A stretch of DNA of 56,676 nt from contig JAEYXD010000100.1 in NCBI GenBank assembly GCA_023428645.1, positions 1 through 56,676 on the forward strand, written 5' to 3'. A program made the position numbers and the translations under genes. Position 1 is the first letter of the stretch, and the number at the start of each line of letters is the position of its first letter. Origin of the DNA: Pseudomonadota bacterium. GTDB taxonomy: Bacteria; Pseudomonadota; Gammaproteobacteria; Steroidobacterales; Steroidobacteraceae. A model generated the notes under the pieces. The model saw only the letters and a program-made list of their open reading frames with translations. It made no database searches and had not been told where the DNA came from. Positions 7,991 to 16,573 of the stretch are shown here, piece by piece.

Positions 7991-9339
7991 GCGCACAACT
8001 CCTTCATCGCGTTCTTATAAGCACTTCGCACCTGATCGCGCAGCCGATGCAGGCCCCGCTCGACCTGCTTCCGACCATTCACCCAGACGCAGTCCACCAC
8101 GCGACTGTTGCCGGCGAACAGCCACGAGTCGATGAGCGCGTCCGCCGAACGGCACATCATCGACGGCTCCTCGGTCGATAGACTGACGAAGTCGGCGGCG
8201 CCACCTTGTGTGATGCCCGCTGTCACACCCAGTGCTTGCGCGCCGCCTGCCGCGGCGCGCTGGTATAGCGCCAGCCCGGTGGAACGATCGGCCAGGCCGA
8301 TCACGTTGCGTACTCTACGTGATAGTCGCTGAGTGTACTCAAGAAGAGACAGCTCCCCGGCGAGGCTGATGCAGACGTTCGAGTCGGTGCCGACGCCGAA
8401 ACGACCGCCCGCCGCAATGAATTCCTGCGCCGGGAAAATGCCATCGCCGAGATTCGCTTCCGTAACGGGACATAGGCCGGCGACGGCACCGGCCTGTGCG
8501 ACATCGTTGATCTCACGCGCATCGACGTGAGTCGCATGCACGAGACACCACCGCTCATCGACGGGTGCGTGGTCCAGCAACCAGCGCACGGGCGTCGCCC
8601 CCGACCAGGCGATGCAATCGCGCACTTCCGCTGTCTGTTCGGCGATATGAATGTGCACGGGCGCATCAGGCACCAGCCGCACGACTTCAGCGAGCTCCGC
8701 CGGCGTGACCGCGCGCAGACTGTGCGGCGCGACGCCGACGATGGCCGCCGGCAACGACGCGAGCAGCGCATGACATCGTTCGATGAGCCGAGCGTATCCA
8801 TCGAGCGTGGCAACGAAGCGCGCCTGCGCTGTCTTCGGCGGTTGCCCGCCGAAGGCGGAATGCGCATAGAAGACCGGCAACAACGTCAACGAAATGCCGG
8901 TTGCGGCGGCGGCGGCGGCGATGCGGCCACACATCTCCCCGACGTCCGCATAGGGACGACCCTCGATGTCGTGATGCAGATAATGAAACTCGCCGACGCG
9001 ACAGAATCCCGCCTCGAGCATCTCTACATAGGCTTGCGCGGCGATCGCCTCGAGCTGATCGGGCGACATGCGTGCGGCGAACCGGTACATCGTCTCGCGC
9101 CAGCTCCAGAAGTCGTCGCCACCAGGGCCGCGCATTTCCGTCAAGCCTGCGATGCCGCGTTGAAACGCATGGCTGTGCAGGTTCGCGATCGCGGGAACGA
9201 TGACGGCGTGCCGCTCGTCGCCGCTGGCCGCCTCGACGCCGTGCTGAATCTCGACGATGCGGCCTCCGGCCACGTGCACGCGTGCCGAATTCAACCAGCC
9301 ATCGGCGGTCAGCAATTGCTCTGCATACAACACGGTCAT
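7987..9339 (-). CDS. hutF: Formimidoylglutamate deiminase HutF
   Basis: A 450-residue amidohydrolase-superfamily enzyme that hydrolyses N-formimidoyl-L-glutamate to N-formyl-L-glutamate and ammonia, the fourth step of the five-step histidine pathway. The zinc motif HSH is visible in NLHSHAFQRG near residue 55, as are later conserved segments (HIHIAEQ, LVHATHVD, LCPVTEANLGDG, GTDSNVCISL). The length is normal for the family. GGAG lies about 9 bases before the ATG. It heads the leftward hutF-hutC unit and diverges from hutI. Its presence with HutG shows that glutamate is released through formylglutamate, not by direct formiminoglutamase cleavage. Confidence 0.94.
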   Translation of the reverse strand: MTVLYAEQLLTADGWLNSARVHVAGGRIVEIQHGVEAASGDERHAVIVPAIANLHSHAFQRGIAGLTEMRGPGGDDFWSWRETMYRFAARMSPDQLEAIAAQAYVEMLEAGFCRVGEFHYLHHDIEGRPYADVGEMCGRIAAAAAATGISLTLLPVFYAHSAFGGQPPKTAQARFVATLDGYARLIERCHALLASLPAAIVGVAPHSLRAVTPAELAEVVRLVPDAPVHIHIAEQTAEVRDCIAWSGATPVRWLLDHAPVDERWCLVHATHVDAREINDVAQAGAVAGLCPVTEANLGDGIFPAQEFIAAGGRFGVGTDSNVCISLAGELSLLEYTQRLSRRVRNVIGLADRSTGLALYQRAAAGGAQALGVTAGITQGGAADFVSLSTEEPSMMCRSADALIDSWLFAGNSRVVDCVWVNGRKQVERGLHRLRDQVRSAYKNAMKELCA

Positions 9340-9375
9340 TCGTTCGATCTCCGAGCCGGCGCGGGGGCAACCCGC

Positions 9376-9404
9376 TTGCTTTCACGAATTATATGACTAT
9401 ACAT
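9376..9404. promoter_or_regulatory. Divergent hutF/hutI promoter region with candidate HutC operator
   Basis: The 104-base hutF-hutI gap contains an AT-rich core unlike the surrounding GC-rich DNA. Rightward, TTGCTT (9376-9381) and TATACA (9398-9403) with a 16-base spacer form a plausible promoter for hutI. Leftward, TATAAT is perfect at 9393-9388 on the minus strand. The imperfect palindrome ATGACTATACAT (9393-9404) overlaps both -10 boxes and resembles the TGT..ACA operators of the GntR/HutC subfamily, so one HutC dimer could block both directions. Confidence 0.5.
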
Positions 9405-9443
9405 TATCGAGAACCCAGGAACTGAAGCGGATCACACTTCACC

Positions 9444-10682
9444 ATGCCTTCCGACGCGGCCATTCCAGCACTTGCGCCCGAGCGTCTTTGGTGCAATGCA
9501 AGGCTCGCAACACTCGCGCGCGGCGCGGAGGGCATCGGCGAGATCGCGAGCGGCGCGGTGCTCGTGCGGGGCGAGCGCATCGTCTTCGCGGGCCATGAAG
9601 GCGACGTACCCGCTGCCGGCGCGGCGGATCGCGAAGTCATCGATTGCGAGGGGCGATGGATTACGCCGGGGCTCGTGGATTGTCATACGCACCTGGTGCA
9701 CGCCGGCCATCGCGCTCACGAGTTCGAACTGCGCCTGCGCGGCGCTACCTATCAGGAGATCGCGGCGGCCGGTGGCGGCATCCTCTCCACATTGCGTGCG
9801 ACACGCCTCGCGAGCACGTCGCAGCTGATCGAGCAGTCACTGCCGCGTCTCGATGCACTCATTGCCGAAGGCGTCACGACCGTCGAGATCAAGTCCGGAT
9901 ATGGGCTCGATCTTGCGACGGAGCGGCGCATGCTCGAAGCCGCGCGCGCGCTCGGGCAAATGCGCTCCGTGCATGTACACACGACGTTCCTGGGTGCGCA
10001 CGCGGTGCCGCCCGAGGCCGCCGGAAATGCCGACGCGTACATCGACCTCGTGACGCGCGAGATGCTGCCCGCGCTCGCCGCGGAGGGGCTCGTGGATTCG
10101 GTCGATGGCTTCTGCGAGCACATCGCGTTCTCGATTCCGCAGATGTCGCGGGTCTTCGATACGGCGAGCACGCTGGGCCTGCGCGTGCGCTTGCACGCGG
10201 ATCAGCTGTCCAACTCGGGGGGCGCGGCCCTCGCCGCGAAACACGCTGCATTGTCGGCCGATCATCTGGAGTTCGCCGATGAGGCGAGCGTCGCGGCGCT
10301 CGCGCGCGCAGGCACGGTCGCGGTCGTTCTGCCGGGGGCGTTCTATTTCCTGAGAGAGACCACCGCGCCGCCGATCGAGCTTCTGCGCCGCCATGGCGTG
10401 CCGATCGCCGTCGCGACGGACTGCAATCCCGGCACCTCGCCGCTGACCTCGCTCCTGCTGGCCATGAACATGGCCGCGACGCAATTCCGGCTCACCATCG
10501 AGGAATGCCTCGCCGGCGCCACGCGCGAGGCCGCGCGCGCGCTCGGCATGGAACGCGAAACCGGCACCTTGGAGAGCGGCAAGCTCGCCGATCTCGCGAT
10601 CTGGAACGTCGAGCACCCCGCGGAGCTCGTCTACCGGATCGGTTTCAACCCGCTGCATGCACGTATTTGGAGAGGTCGATGA
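9444..10682 (+). CDS. hutI: Imidazolonepropionase HutI
   Basis: A 412-residue amidohydrolase that opens the ring of 4-imidazolone-5-propionate to give N-formimidoyl-L-glutamate, step three of histidine breakdown. It shows the metal motif HTH in VDCHTHLVHAG (about residue 77), EIKSGYGL, FLGAHAVP, LHADQLSNSGG and the late metal ligand in ATDCNPGTSP. It is the first gene of the rightward hut operon and overlaps hutH through ATGA. The ATG at 9444 lacks a strong ribosome binding site, but no better start is visible and the N-terminus fits the family. Confidence 0.94.
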   Translation: MPSDAAIPALAPERLWCNARLATLARGAEGIGEIASGAVLVRGERIVFAGHEGDVPAAGAADREVIDCEGRWITPGLVDCHTHLVHAGHRAHEFELRLRGATYQEIAAAGGGILSTLRATRLASTSQLIEQSLPRLDALIAEGVTTVEIKSGYGLDLATERRMLEAARALGQMRSVHVHTTFLGAHAVPPEAAGNADAYIDLVTREMLPALAAEGLVDSVDGFCEHIAFSIPQMSRVFDTASTLGLRVRLHADQLSNSGGAALAAKHAALSADHLEFADEASVAALARAGTVAVVLPGAFYFLRETTAPPIELLRRHGVPIAVATDCNPGTSPLTSLLLAMNMAATQFRLTIEECLAGATREAARALGMERETGTLESGKLADLAIWNVEHPAELVYRIGFNPLHARIWRGR

Positions 10683-12220
10683 TCCCGATCGAGTTGGTGC
10701 CCGCTTCCACGACGCTCGAAGATTGGCGTGCGATCTATCGAGGCGCGACGCCGCGCCTGCACGCCGCCTGTCGGGCAGAGGTCGAGCGCGGCGCAGCCGC
10801 GGTCGCGCGCATCGTGGCGCGCGGCGAGCCGGTGTATGGCATCAATACCGGCTTCGGCAAGCTCGCGACCGTGCGCATCGACACGGCGGATCTCAATCAG
10901 CTGCAACAAAACATCGTGCTCTCGCACGCCGCCGGCACCGGTGAGCCGATGCCCACGCCCATCGTGCGGCTCATGATGGCGCTGAAGCTCGCCAGCCTCG
11001 GCCAGGGCGCCTCCGGCGTGCAACTGCGGACGCTGGAACTGCTCGAGGCGATGCTCGCCGCGGGCATCATTCCGGTCGTGCCCTCGCAAGGGTCGGTCGG
11101 CGCCTCCGGAGATCTTGCGCCGCTCGCGCACATGACGGCGGCGATGATCGGTGTCGGCGAAGTCGACACGCCCTCGGGCCGGCTGCCGGCGCGCGAAGGA
11201 TTGGCGCTCGCGAACTTGCGACCGCTGACGTTGCAACCGAAGGAAGGCCTCGCGCTGTTGAACGGGACCCAGTTCTCGACCGCCGTGGCGCTCGCCGCAC
11301 TGTTCGAAACGGAAGTGCTGTATCAGAGCGCCCTCGTCACGGGTGCACTGTCGACGGATGCGGCGCGCGGCACGGATACGCCGTTCGATCCGCGCATCCA
11401 TGCGCTGCGTCGGCATCGCGGCCAGATCGAGAGCGCGGGCGCGCTGCGCGAATTGATGGCGGGCAGCGCGCTGCGTGCCTCGCATCTCATCGACGACGAT
11501 CGCGTGCAGGACCCGTATTGTCTGCGCTGCCAACCGCAAGTGATGGGCGCGTGCCTGGACATGCTGCGCAATGCGGCGACGTTCCTCGCCGCGGAGTCCA
11601 ACGGCGTCTCCGACAATCCGCTCATCTTTGCCGCGGACGACACCGCGCTGTCGGGCGGCAACTTCCATGCGGAGCCGGTCGCCTTCGCGGCCGACATGAT
11701 CGCGATCGCAGTGTGCGAGATCGGCTCGATCGCCGAGCGGCGCGTCGCGATGCTGATCGATCCCGTGCTGTCCGGACTGCCCGCCTTCCTCACGCCGCGG
11801 CCCGGACTGAACTCCGGCTTCATGATTCCGCAGGTGACCGCCGCGGCGCTCGTGTCCGAGAACAAGCAGCGCGCGTATCCGGCGAGCGTCGATTCGATCC
11901 CGACGTCGGCGAATCAGGAAGATCATGTCTCCATGGCGGCGCACGGCGCGCGGCGGCTCTTGCCGATGATCGAGAATGCGACGGCCGTCGTCGCGATCGA
12001 GCTGCTGATGGCGGCGCAGGCCTGCGATTTCCACGCGCCGCTGAAATCCAGCGCGCCGCTCGAAGCGGTGCGAGCAGCGTTGCGCGCGCGCGTGCCGACG
12101 CTCGAGGACGATCGCTACATGTATCCCGACATGGAACAGGCCGTCGAGCTCGTGCGCAGCGGCGCCATTGCGGCGGCGGTCGGCATGCCGCTGCCACAGG
12201 TGTTGAGGGACGCGCATTGA
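10679..12220 (+). CDS. hutH: Histidine ammonia-lyase HutH
   Basis: A 513-residue enzyme deaminating L-histidine to trans-urocanate, the first step of the pathway. The Ala-Ser-Gly triad at about residues 142-144 (GSVGASGDLAPLAH) forms the MIO electrophile. Other conserved parts are YGINTGFG (53-60), QQNIVLSH, NGTQFST, DNPLIF and the Gln/Glu-rich SANQEDHVSM segment. The start ATG overlaps the hutI stop (ATGA) and has GGAGAGG in front. In-frame sequence upstream belongs to hutI read in another frame. Length matches the family. Confidence 0.95.
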   Translation: MIPIELVPASTTLEDWRAIYRGATPRLHAACRAEVERGAAAVARIVARGEPVYGINTGFGKLATVRIDTADLNQLQQNIVLSHAAGTGEPMPTPIVRLMMALKLASLGQGASGVQLRTLELLEAMLAAGIIPVVPSQGSVGASGDLAPLAHMTAAMIGVGEVDTPSGRLPAREGLALANLRPLTLQPKEGLALLNGTQFSTAVALAALFETEVLYQSALVTGALSTDAARGTDTPFDPRIHALRRHRGQIESAGALRELMAGSALRASHLIDDDRVQDPYCLRCQPQVMGACLDMLRNAATFLAAESNGVSDNPLIFAADDTALSGGNFHAEPVAFAADMIAIAVCEIGSIAERRVAMLIDPVLSGLPAFLTPRPGLNSGFMIPQVTAAALVSENKQRAYPASVDSIPTSANQEDHVSMAAHGARRLLPMIENATAVVAIELLMAAQACDFHAPLKSSAPLEAVRAALRARVPTLEDDRYMYPDMEQAVELVRSGAIAAAVGMPLPQVLRDAH

Positions 12221-13047
12221 CGACTTCTCGCGATTGGCTTGCGATCGAGCGCGGCGATGCGCCGCTGCTGCTCAGTGTGCCGCACTCGGGTAGCGACCTG
12301 CGCGGACTCGAACCCCGCTTCGTCTCGCCGTGGTTGGCGCGACAAGACGCCGATTGGTGGATTGGCGAACTCTACGGCTTCGCGGCCGCGCTGGGCGCGA
12401 CGATCGTGCGCACGTCGGTGTCGCGCAGCGTCATCGACGTGAATCGCGATCCGTCCGGCCGGTCGTTGTATCCGGGCCTCGCGACGACGGAGCTGTGCCC
12501 GACGACGACCTTCGACGGCGAGCCGCTGTATCGAGACACGACTGCGCTGACGCCCGCTGAGATCCAGGAGCGGCGGCTGCAGTACTTCGATCCGTATCAC
12601 GAGGCGTTGCGTGGCGAGGCCGAGCGGCTGCTGCGCCAGCATCGGCGGATCGTGCTGTACGACTGTCATTCGATTCGCTCGCGCATCCCACGGCTGTTCG
12701 AGGGCGCGCTGCCGCAGTTCAACATCGGCACGAACGATGGCCGCTCGTGCGACCCGACATTGGCGCACACCATCGCGAGCGCCTGCGCCGCCTCCAGTTT
12801 CACGCACGTCGTGAACGGCCGGTTCAAAGGCGGCTACATCACGCGCTCGCACGGGCACCCCGCCGCGGGCGTGCACGCCGTGCAGATGGAGCTCGCATGC
12901 CGTGGCTACCTGCGCGAGCCGGAGGGCGCATTGTCCGCGGACAACTGGCCGCCGCCGTTCGATCCCGATTTCGCGATGCCGCTGCGCACGGTGCTCGAGG
13001 ACGTGCTGCGCCGTTGCATCGACTTCGCCTCGCATTCCAACACTTAA
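12217..13047 (+). CDS. hutG: N-formylglutamate deformylase HutG
   Basis: About 276 residues. It hydrolyses N-formyl-L-glutamate to L-glutamate and formate, the last step of the HutF branch. Family hallmarks are LLSVPHSG near the N-terminus, DVNRDP, LYDCHSIRSRIP, FNIGTNDGRSC, GRFKGGYITRSHG and HAVQMELACRGY. The best start is the TTG at 12217, which overlaps the hutH stop (TTGA) and has GAGGGA six bases upstream. No ATG gives a full-length family N-terminus. This is translational coupling inside the operon. Confidence 0.93.
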   Translation: MTTSRDWLAIERGDAPLLLSVPHSGSDLRGLEPRFVSPWLARQDADWWIGELYGFAAALGATIVRTSVSRSVIDVNRDPSGRSLYPGLATTELCPTTTFDGEPLYRDTTALTPAEIQERRLQYFDPYHEALRGEAERLLRQHRRIVLYDCHSIRSRIPRLFEGALPQFNIGTNDGRSCDPTLAHTIASACAASSFTHVVNGRFKGGYITRSHGHPAAGVHAVQMELACRGYLREPEGALSADNWPPPFDPDFAMPLRTVLEDVLRRCIDFASHSNT

Positions 13048-13062
13048 TCCAGGTTCTCCTTC

Positions 13063-14733
13063 ATGACCCGACTCGACAAGTCCCGCATCGTCCGCGCGCC
13101 ACGCGGCACCACCTTGAGCGCGCGCAGCTGGCTTACCGAGGCGCCGCTCAGGATGTTGATGAACAACCTCGATCCGGATGTCGCCGAACGGCCCGAGGAG
13201 CTCGTCGTGTACGGCGGCATCGGCCGCGCGGCGCGCGATTGGGAAGCCTTCGATCGCATCGTGTCCGTGTTGCGGCGGCTCGAAGACGATCAAACGCTGC
13301 TGATTCAGTCGGGCAAACCGGTTGGCGTCTTCCGTACGCATCGCGATGCGCCGCGCGTCCTGCTCGCGAACTCGAATCTCGTGCCGCATTGGGCGAACTG
13401 GGAGCACTTCAGCGAGCTCGATCGCAAAGGACTCATGATGTTCGGGCAGATGACCGCGGGCTCGTGGATCTACATCGGCTCGCAGGGCATCGTGCAGGGG
13501 ACGTATGAGACGTTCGTCGAAATGGGCCGTCGCCACTACGGCGGCAATCTGCGCGGCCGCTGGATTCTGACGGCCGGCCTCGGCGGCATGGGCGGTGCGC
13601 AACCGCTGGCCGCGACCATGGCGGGCGCCAGCTGTCTTGCGATCGAGTGCCGTCAATCGAGCATCGATTTCCGCCTGCGGACGCGCTATGTCGATGTCTG
13701 CGCCAAGACGCTGGACGAGGCGTTGTCGATCCTCGACGAGGCGCGCCGCACCGGCAAGGCGATCTCGGTCGCGCTGCGCGGCAATGCCGCGGACGTGCTC
13801 CCCGAACTGCTGCGTCGAGGCGTGCGGCCCGATGCGGTCACCGATCAGACGTCGGCGCACGATCCGGTGAACGGCTACCTGCCGCAGGGCTGGACCGTCG
13901 AAGAATGGGAGTCGCGACGCGCGAGTGATCCCGCCTCGGTCGCCGAGGCCGCGAAGGACTCCATGGCCGTGCACGTGCGCGCGATGCTCGAGTTTCATCG
14001 CCAGGGCGTTCCGACCTTCGACTACGGCAACAACATCCGCCAGGTGGCGCTCGATCGCGGCGTCAGCGATGCGTTCGCGTTCCCCGGTTTCGTGCCGGCC
14101 TACATTCGCCCGCTGTTCTGTCGTGGCGTGGGCCCATTCCGCTGGGCCGCGCTGTCCGGCGATCCGGAAGACATCTACCGCACCGACCAGAAAGTGAAGG
14201 AGCTCATTCCGGACGACGCGCATCTACACAACTGGCTCGACATGGCGCGCGAGCGCATCAGCTTCCAGGGCTTGCCGGCACGGATCTGCTGGGTCGGCCT
14301 CGGCGATCGCGATCGTCTCGGCCGCGCGTTCAATCAGATGGTCGCGTCCGGTGAATTGAAGGCGCCGATCGTCATCGGTCGCGATCACTTGGATTCGGGC
14401 TCGGTGGCCTCGCCGAATCGCGAGACCGAGGCCATGCAGGACGGCTCGGATGCGGTGTCCGATTGGCCGCTGCTGAACGCCCTCCTGAACACCGCGTCCG
14501 GCGCAACCTGGGTTTCGTTGCATCACGGCGGCGGCGTCGGCATGGGCTTCTCGCAACACGCCGGCATGGTCATCGTTTGCGACGGCTCCCAAGAGGCGGA
14601 CGCGCGCCTCGCCCGCGTGCTGTGGAACGATCCTGGCACCGGCGTGATGCGACACGCCGATGCCGGATACGAGATTGCATTGGACTGCGCACGCGAGCGC
14701 GGTCTCGATCTGCCGAGCATTCGCGACCGCTAG
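13063..14733 (+). CDS. hutU: Urocanate hydratase HutU
   Basis: A 556-residue NAD+-dependent enzyme converting urocanate to 4-imidazolone-5-propionate, step two. The length is standard for urocanase. Visible family blocks are NNLDPDVAE, VVYGGIGRAAR, LLIQSGKPVGVF, YIGSQGIVQGTYE, GLGGMGGAQPLA (nucleotide loop), TDQTSAHDP, YGNNIRQVA, HHGGGVGMGFSQH and the catalytic region FCRGVGPFRW. It starts 15 bases after hutG. The ribosome binding site is weak, which may reflect coupling to hutG. Confidence 0.95.
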   Translation: MTRLDKSRIVRAPRGTTLSARSWLTEAPLRMLMNNLDPDVAERPEELVVYGGIGRAARDWEAFDRIVSVLRRLEDDQTLLIQSGKPVGVFRTHRDAPRVLLANSNLVPHWANWEHFSELDRKGLMMFGQMTAGSWIYIGSQGIVQGTYETFVEMGRRHYGGNLRGRWILTAGLGGMGGAQPLAATMAGASCLAIECRQSSIDFRLRTRYVDVCAKTLDEALSILDEARRTGKAISVALRGNAADVLPELLRRGVRPDAVTDQTSAHDPVNGYLPQGWTVEEWESRRASDPASVAEAAKDSMAVHVRAMLEFHRQGVPTFDYGNNIRQVALDRGVSDAFAFPGFVPAYIRPLFCRGVGPFRWAALSGDPEDIYRTDQKVKELIPDDAHLHNWLDMARERISFQGLPARICWVGLGDRDRLGRAFNQMVASGELKAPIVIGRDHLDSGSVASPNRETEAMQDGSDAVSDWPLLNALLNTASGATWVSLHHGGGVGMGFSQHAGMVIVCDGSQEADARLARVLWNDPGTGVMRHADAGYEIALDCARERGLDLPSIRDR

Positions 14734-14744
14734 CGGGAGGCGGC

Positions 14745-15347
14745 TTGGAGATTCTGCGGAAGGCGGCCTATCGGCGCATGCCTTGGAAGAACGGCGGCGG
14801 AGAGACGTTCGAGATCGCGATCTCTCCGCCGGGCGCCAGCTTCGATACGTTCGATTGGCGCGTCAGCATGGCAGTCGTGGAACGAGACGGACCGTTCTCG
14901 ATATTCCCCGGTATCGATCGCACATTGTGCGTGCTCGAAGGCGCGGGCGTCGCGCTCGATTTCGGAGCGAGCGAGGGCGACGCACGTGTCTTGACACCCG
15001 CATCCGATCCTTTTCACTTCGCAGCCGACCGTGCGCTCGAGGCGCGGCTGCTCGCAGGAACGATCACGGACCTCAACGTGATGACGCGCTCCGCTCGCTG
15101 TCGACACAGCGTTCAGCGCCTCACGATAGATGCGCCGCCGATGCAAGTGACGGTCGTCGCGCCGTCGATCGTCTTCTGCGAACGCGGCGAGCTCGTCTGC
15201 ACGGTCGATGGCGGAACCGAGCTCTCGCTCGGCGCGCGCGACTGCCTCGTACGTCGCGACGCGGCGCCCGCGCTGCTCGAACTGAAGGCGCCGTTCCCGG
15301 CGTCGGTGTACTTGATCCAGTTCTACGCGACGGCGATGGAGGCTTGA
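14745..15347 (+). CDS. hutD: HutD-family cupin-like protein
   Basis: About 200 residues, a member of the HutD family often found at the end of hut operons. The fold is cupin-like and the role is thought to be regulatory or protective, but it is not settled. Conserved parts are RMPWKNGGGET near the N-terminus, FDWRVSMA, FSIFPGIDR and TDLNVMTR. The TTG at 14745 is chosen because GGGAGG ends four bases before it and it gives the usual family N-terminus. It lies 11 bases after hutU, so it is in the same operon. Confidence 0.85.
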   Translation: MEILRKAAYRRMPWKNGGGETFEIAISPPGASFDTFDWRVSMAVVERDGPFSIFPGIDRTLCVLEGAGVALDFGASEGDARVLTPASDPFHFAADRALEARLLAGTITDLNVMTRSARCRHSVQRLTIDAPPMQVTVVAPSIVFCERGELVCTVDGGTELSLGARDCLVRRDAAPALLELKAPFPASVYLIQFYATAMEA

Positions 15348-15485
15348 CGCTCACTGCGCACGGTCGCGGCGGGCTTGGGGCATCGTGCTAGTCCCTGATC
15401 ATGGCTGACCCGTTGCGGCGCCGTGATGCGCGGGCGCCATGAACTGTCCGCCTTGCCGCGCGTTGCATTCAGCGAGGTGACGCCA

Positions 15486-15662
15486 ATGAATGAATCGCGC
15501 AGCGAAGCGTATGTGGATGGCTTTCAGGCGGCGCGCCGTGAAGGCCGGTATGCGCAGGTGAAAACCGACGTCCGCTGTCCGTTCGAAACGGATAGCCCGG
15601 AGGCGCACGAGTGGCAGCGCGGTTACGACGACGCGTCGCGCGCGCAAGATGCGTCGGGCTGA
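15486..15662 (+). CDS. Small Rmf/CrpP-like protein
   Basis: About 58 residues from the ATG at 15486, which has GAGGTGA seven bases upstream; an in-frame start at 15423 is less likely. The pattern AYVDGFQAARREGR, then a CPF segment, then HEWQRGYDDA resembles the ribosome modulation factor/CrpP fold, in which two short helices each begin with an aromatic-Gly motif and the second carries WxRGY/W. Rmf binds 70S ribosomes and promotes dimers in stationary phase. Whether this homologue does so is inference. It lies after hutD but has its own ribosome binding site, and it is convergent with the alpha/beta hydrolase gene. Confidence 0.65.
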   Translation: MNESRSEAYVDGFQAARREGRYAQVKTDVRCPFETDSPEAHEWQRGYDDASRAQDASG

Positions 15663-15670
15663 AAACGAGA

Positions 15671-16573
15671 TCAATCGTCGGCCGCTGCCCGCCGCGCGCT
15701 GGAGGAGATCTCCGCTACAAACCGCTGCAGCAGCGACGCGAACACGTCTGGCGCTTGCCAGAACGGCGCGTGACCCAAGCCGGGCAGACGATGACAGCGG
15801 CTATCCCAGAGATTGGGATACGCAAGCGTATCGAAGTAATCGAGATTGACGAGGGGGTCGGCTGCGCCGTTCACGATGGCGATCGGCACACGGCTGGTCT
15901 CGACGATGAGCCGTTGATCCGCGCCAATGCCTGCGCGTGCTGCTTCGAACAGCCGCGCGCGCATCCGGCCGTCCGCGCGTAGCGCCGCGTAGCGCAGACT
16001 GTGTTGCGGCATCTGACCATAGATCGTCGACACGAAGGCATGCGCATCGTTCAGCGTCCAATCCTGCTTGGATGCGAGTTCGAAGTGGCGTGACTCCACG
16101 AATCCTTGTGACCACTGGTTCCGCCCGACGGGGGGCGCACCGATGAGCATCAAACCGCGCACCCGGCGCGACGCTGCGAGCATCTCGACGCCGACATGGC
16201 CGCCCAGCGACCAGCCGACGACCACCACTTCGGGCACATCGAGCGCCGCCAGCACTTCGCACACCGCCTCGGCGAATCCGGGAATGGTGTAGCTCCGCGC
16301 CGGGTCGAGCGCATCGGCCGAGTGACCATGACCCGGAAGATCGATCGCGATGAACCGCATCCGTGCGGCCAGCGGCCCGTTCAAGTACGCGCCGAACACA
16401 CCGCTGCACGAAGAGTTGCCGTGAATGAAAAGCACCGGCACACCGTGCTCGCCCCGCTCCTCGACCGCGATGACGCCATGCGACGTACTGACGGTGCGAT
16501 AGCGCGCTCGCGAAGATGGCTCGCTCCTCTCGCTCGTTTGCGCCTCGCCGAGCATGCGCGAGTTGCGGCTCAT
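15671..16573 (-). CDS. Alpha/beta hydrolase
   Basis: About 300 residues. The oxyanion-hole motif is LFIHGNSS (near 48-55), the nucleophile elbow is GWSLGG with Ser at about residue 122, and the C-terminal catalytic His lies in LPGLGHAPFW. The acid is probably in NGAADPLVNL. It is cytoplasmic, with no signal peptide. The ATG at 16573 overlaps the stop of the upstream GMC oxidoreductase (ATGA), so the two are co-translated and probably act on the same compound, with alcohol oxidation followed by ester or lactone hydrolysis as one possibility. The substrate cannot be read from sequence. Confidence 0.85.
   Translation of the reverse strand: MSRNSRMLGEAQTSERSEPSSRARYRTVSTSHGVIAVEERGEHGVPVLFIHGNSSCSGVFGAYLNGPLAARMRFIAIDLPGHGHSADALDPARSYTIPGFAEAVCEVLAALDVPEVVVVGWSLGGHVGVEMLAASRRVRGLMLIGAPPVGRNQWSQGFVESRHFELASKQDWTLNDAHAFVSTIYGQMPQHSLRYAALRADGRMRARLFEAARAGIGADQRLIVETSRVPIAIVNGAADPLVNLDYFDTLAYPNLWDSRCHRLPGLGHAPFWQAPDVFASLLQRFVAEISSSARRAAADD

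Noticed and set aside
12115..14223. 702-residue frame antisense to hutG/hutU
   Set aside because: It is a low-complexity Arg/His-rich shadow. The plus-strand frames are full-length HutG and HutU.
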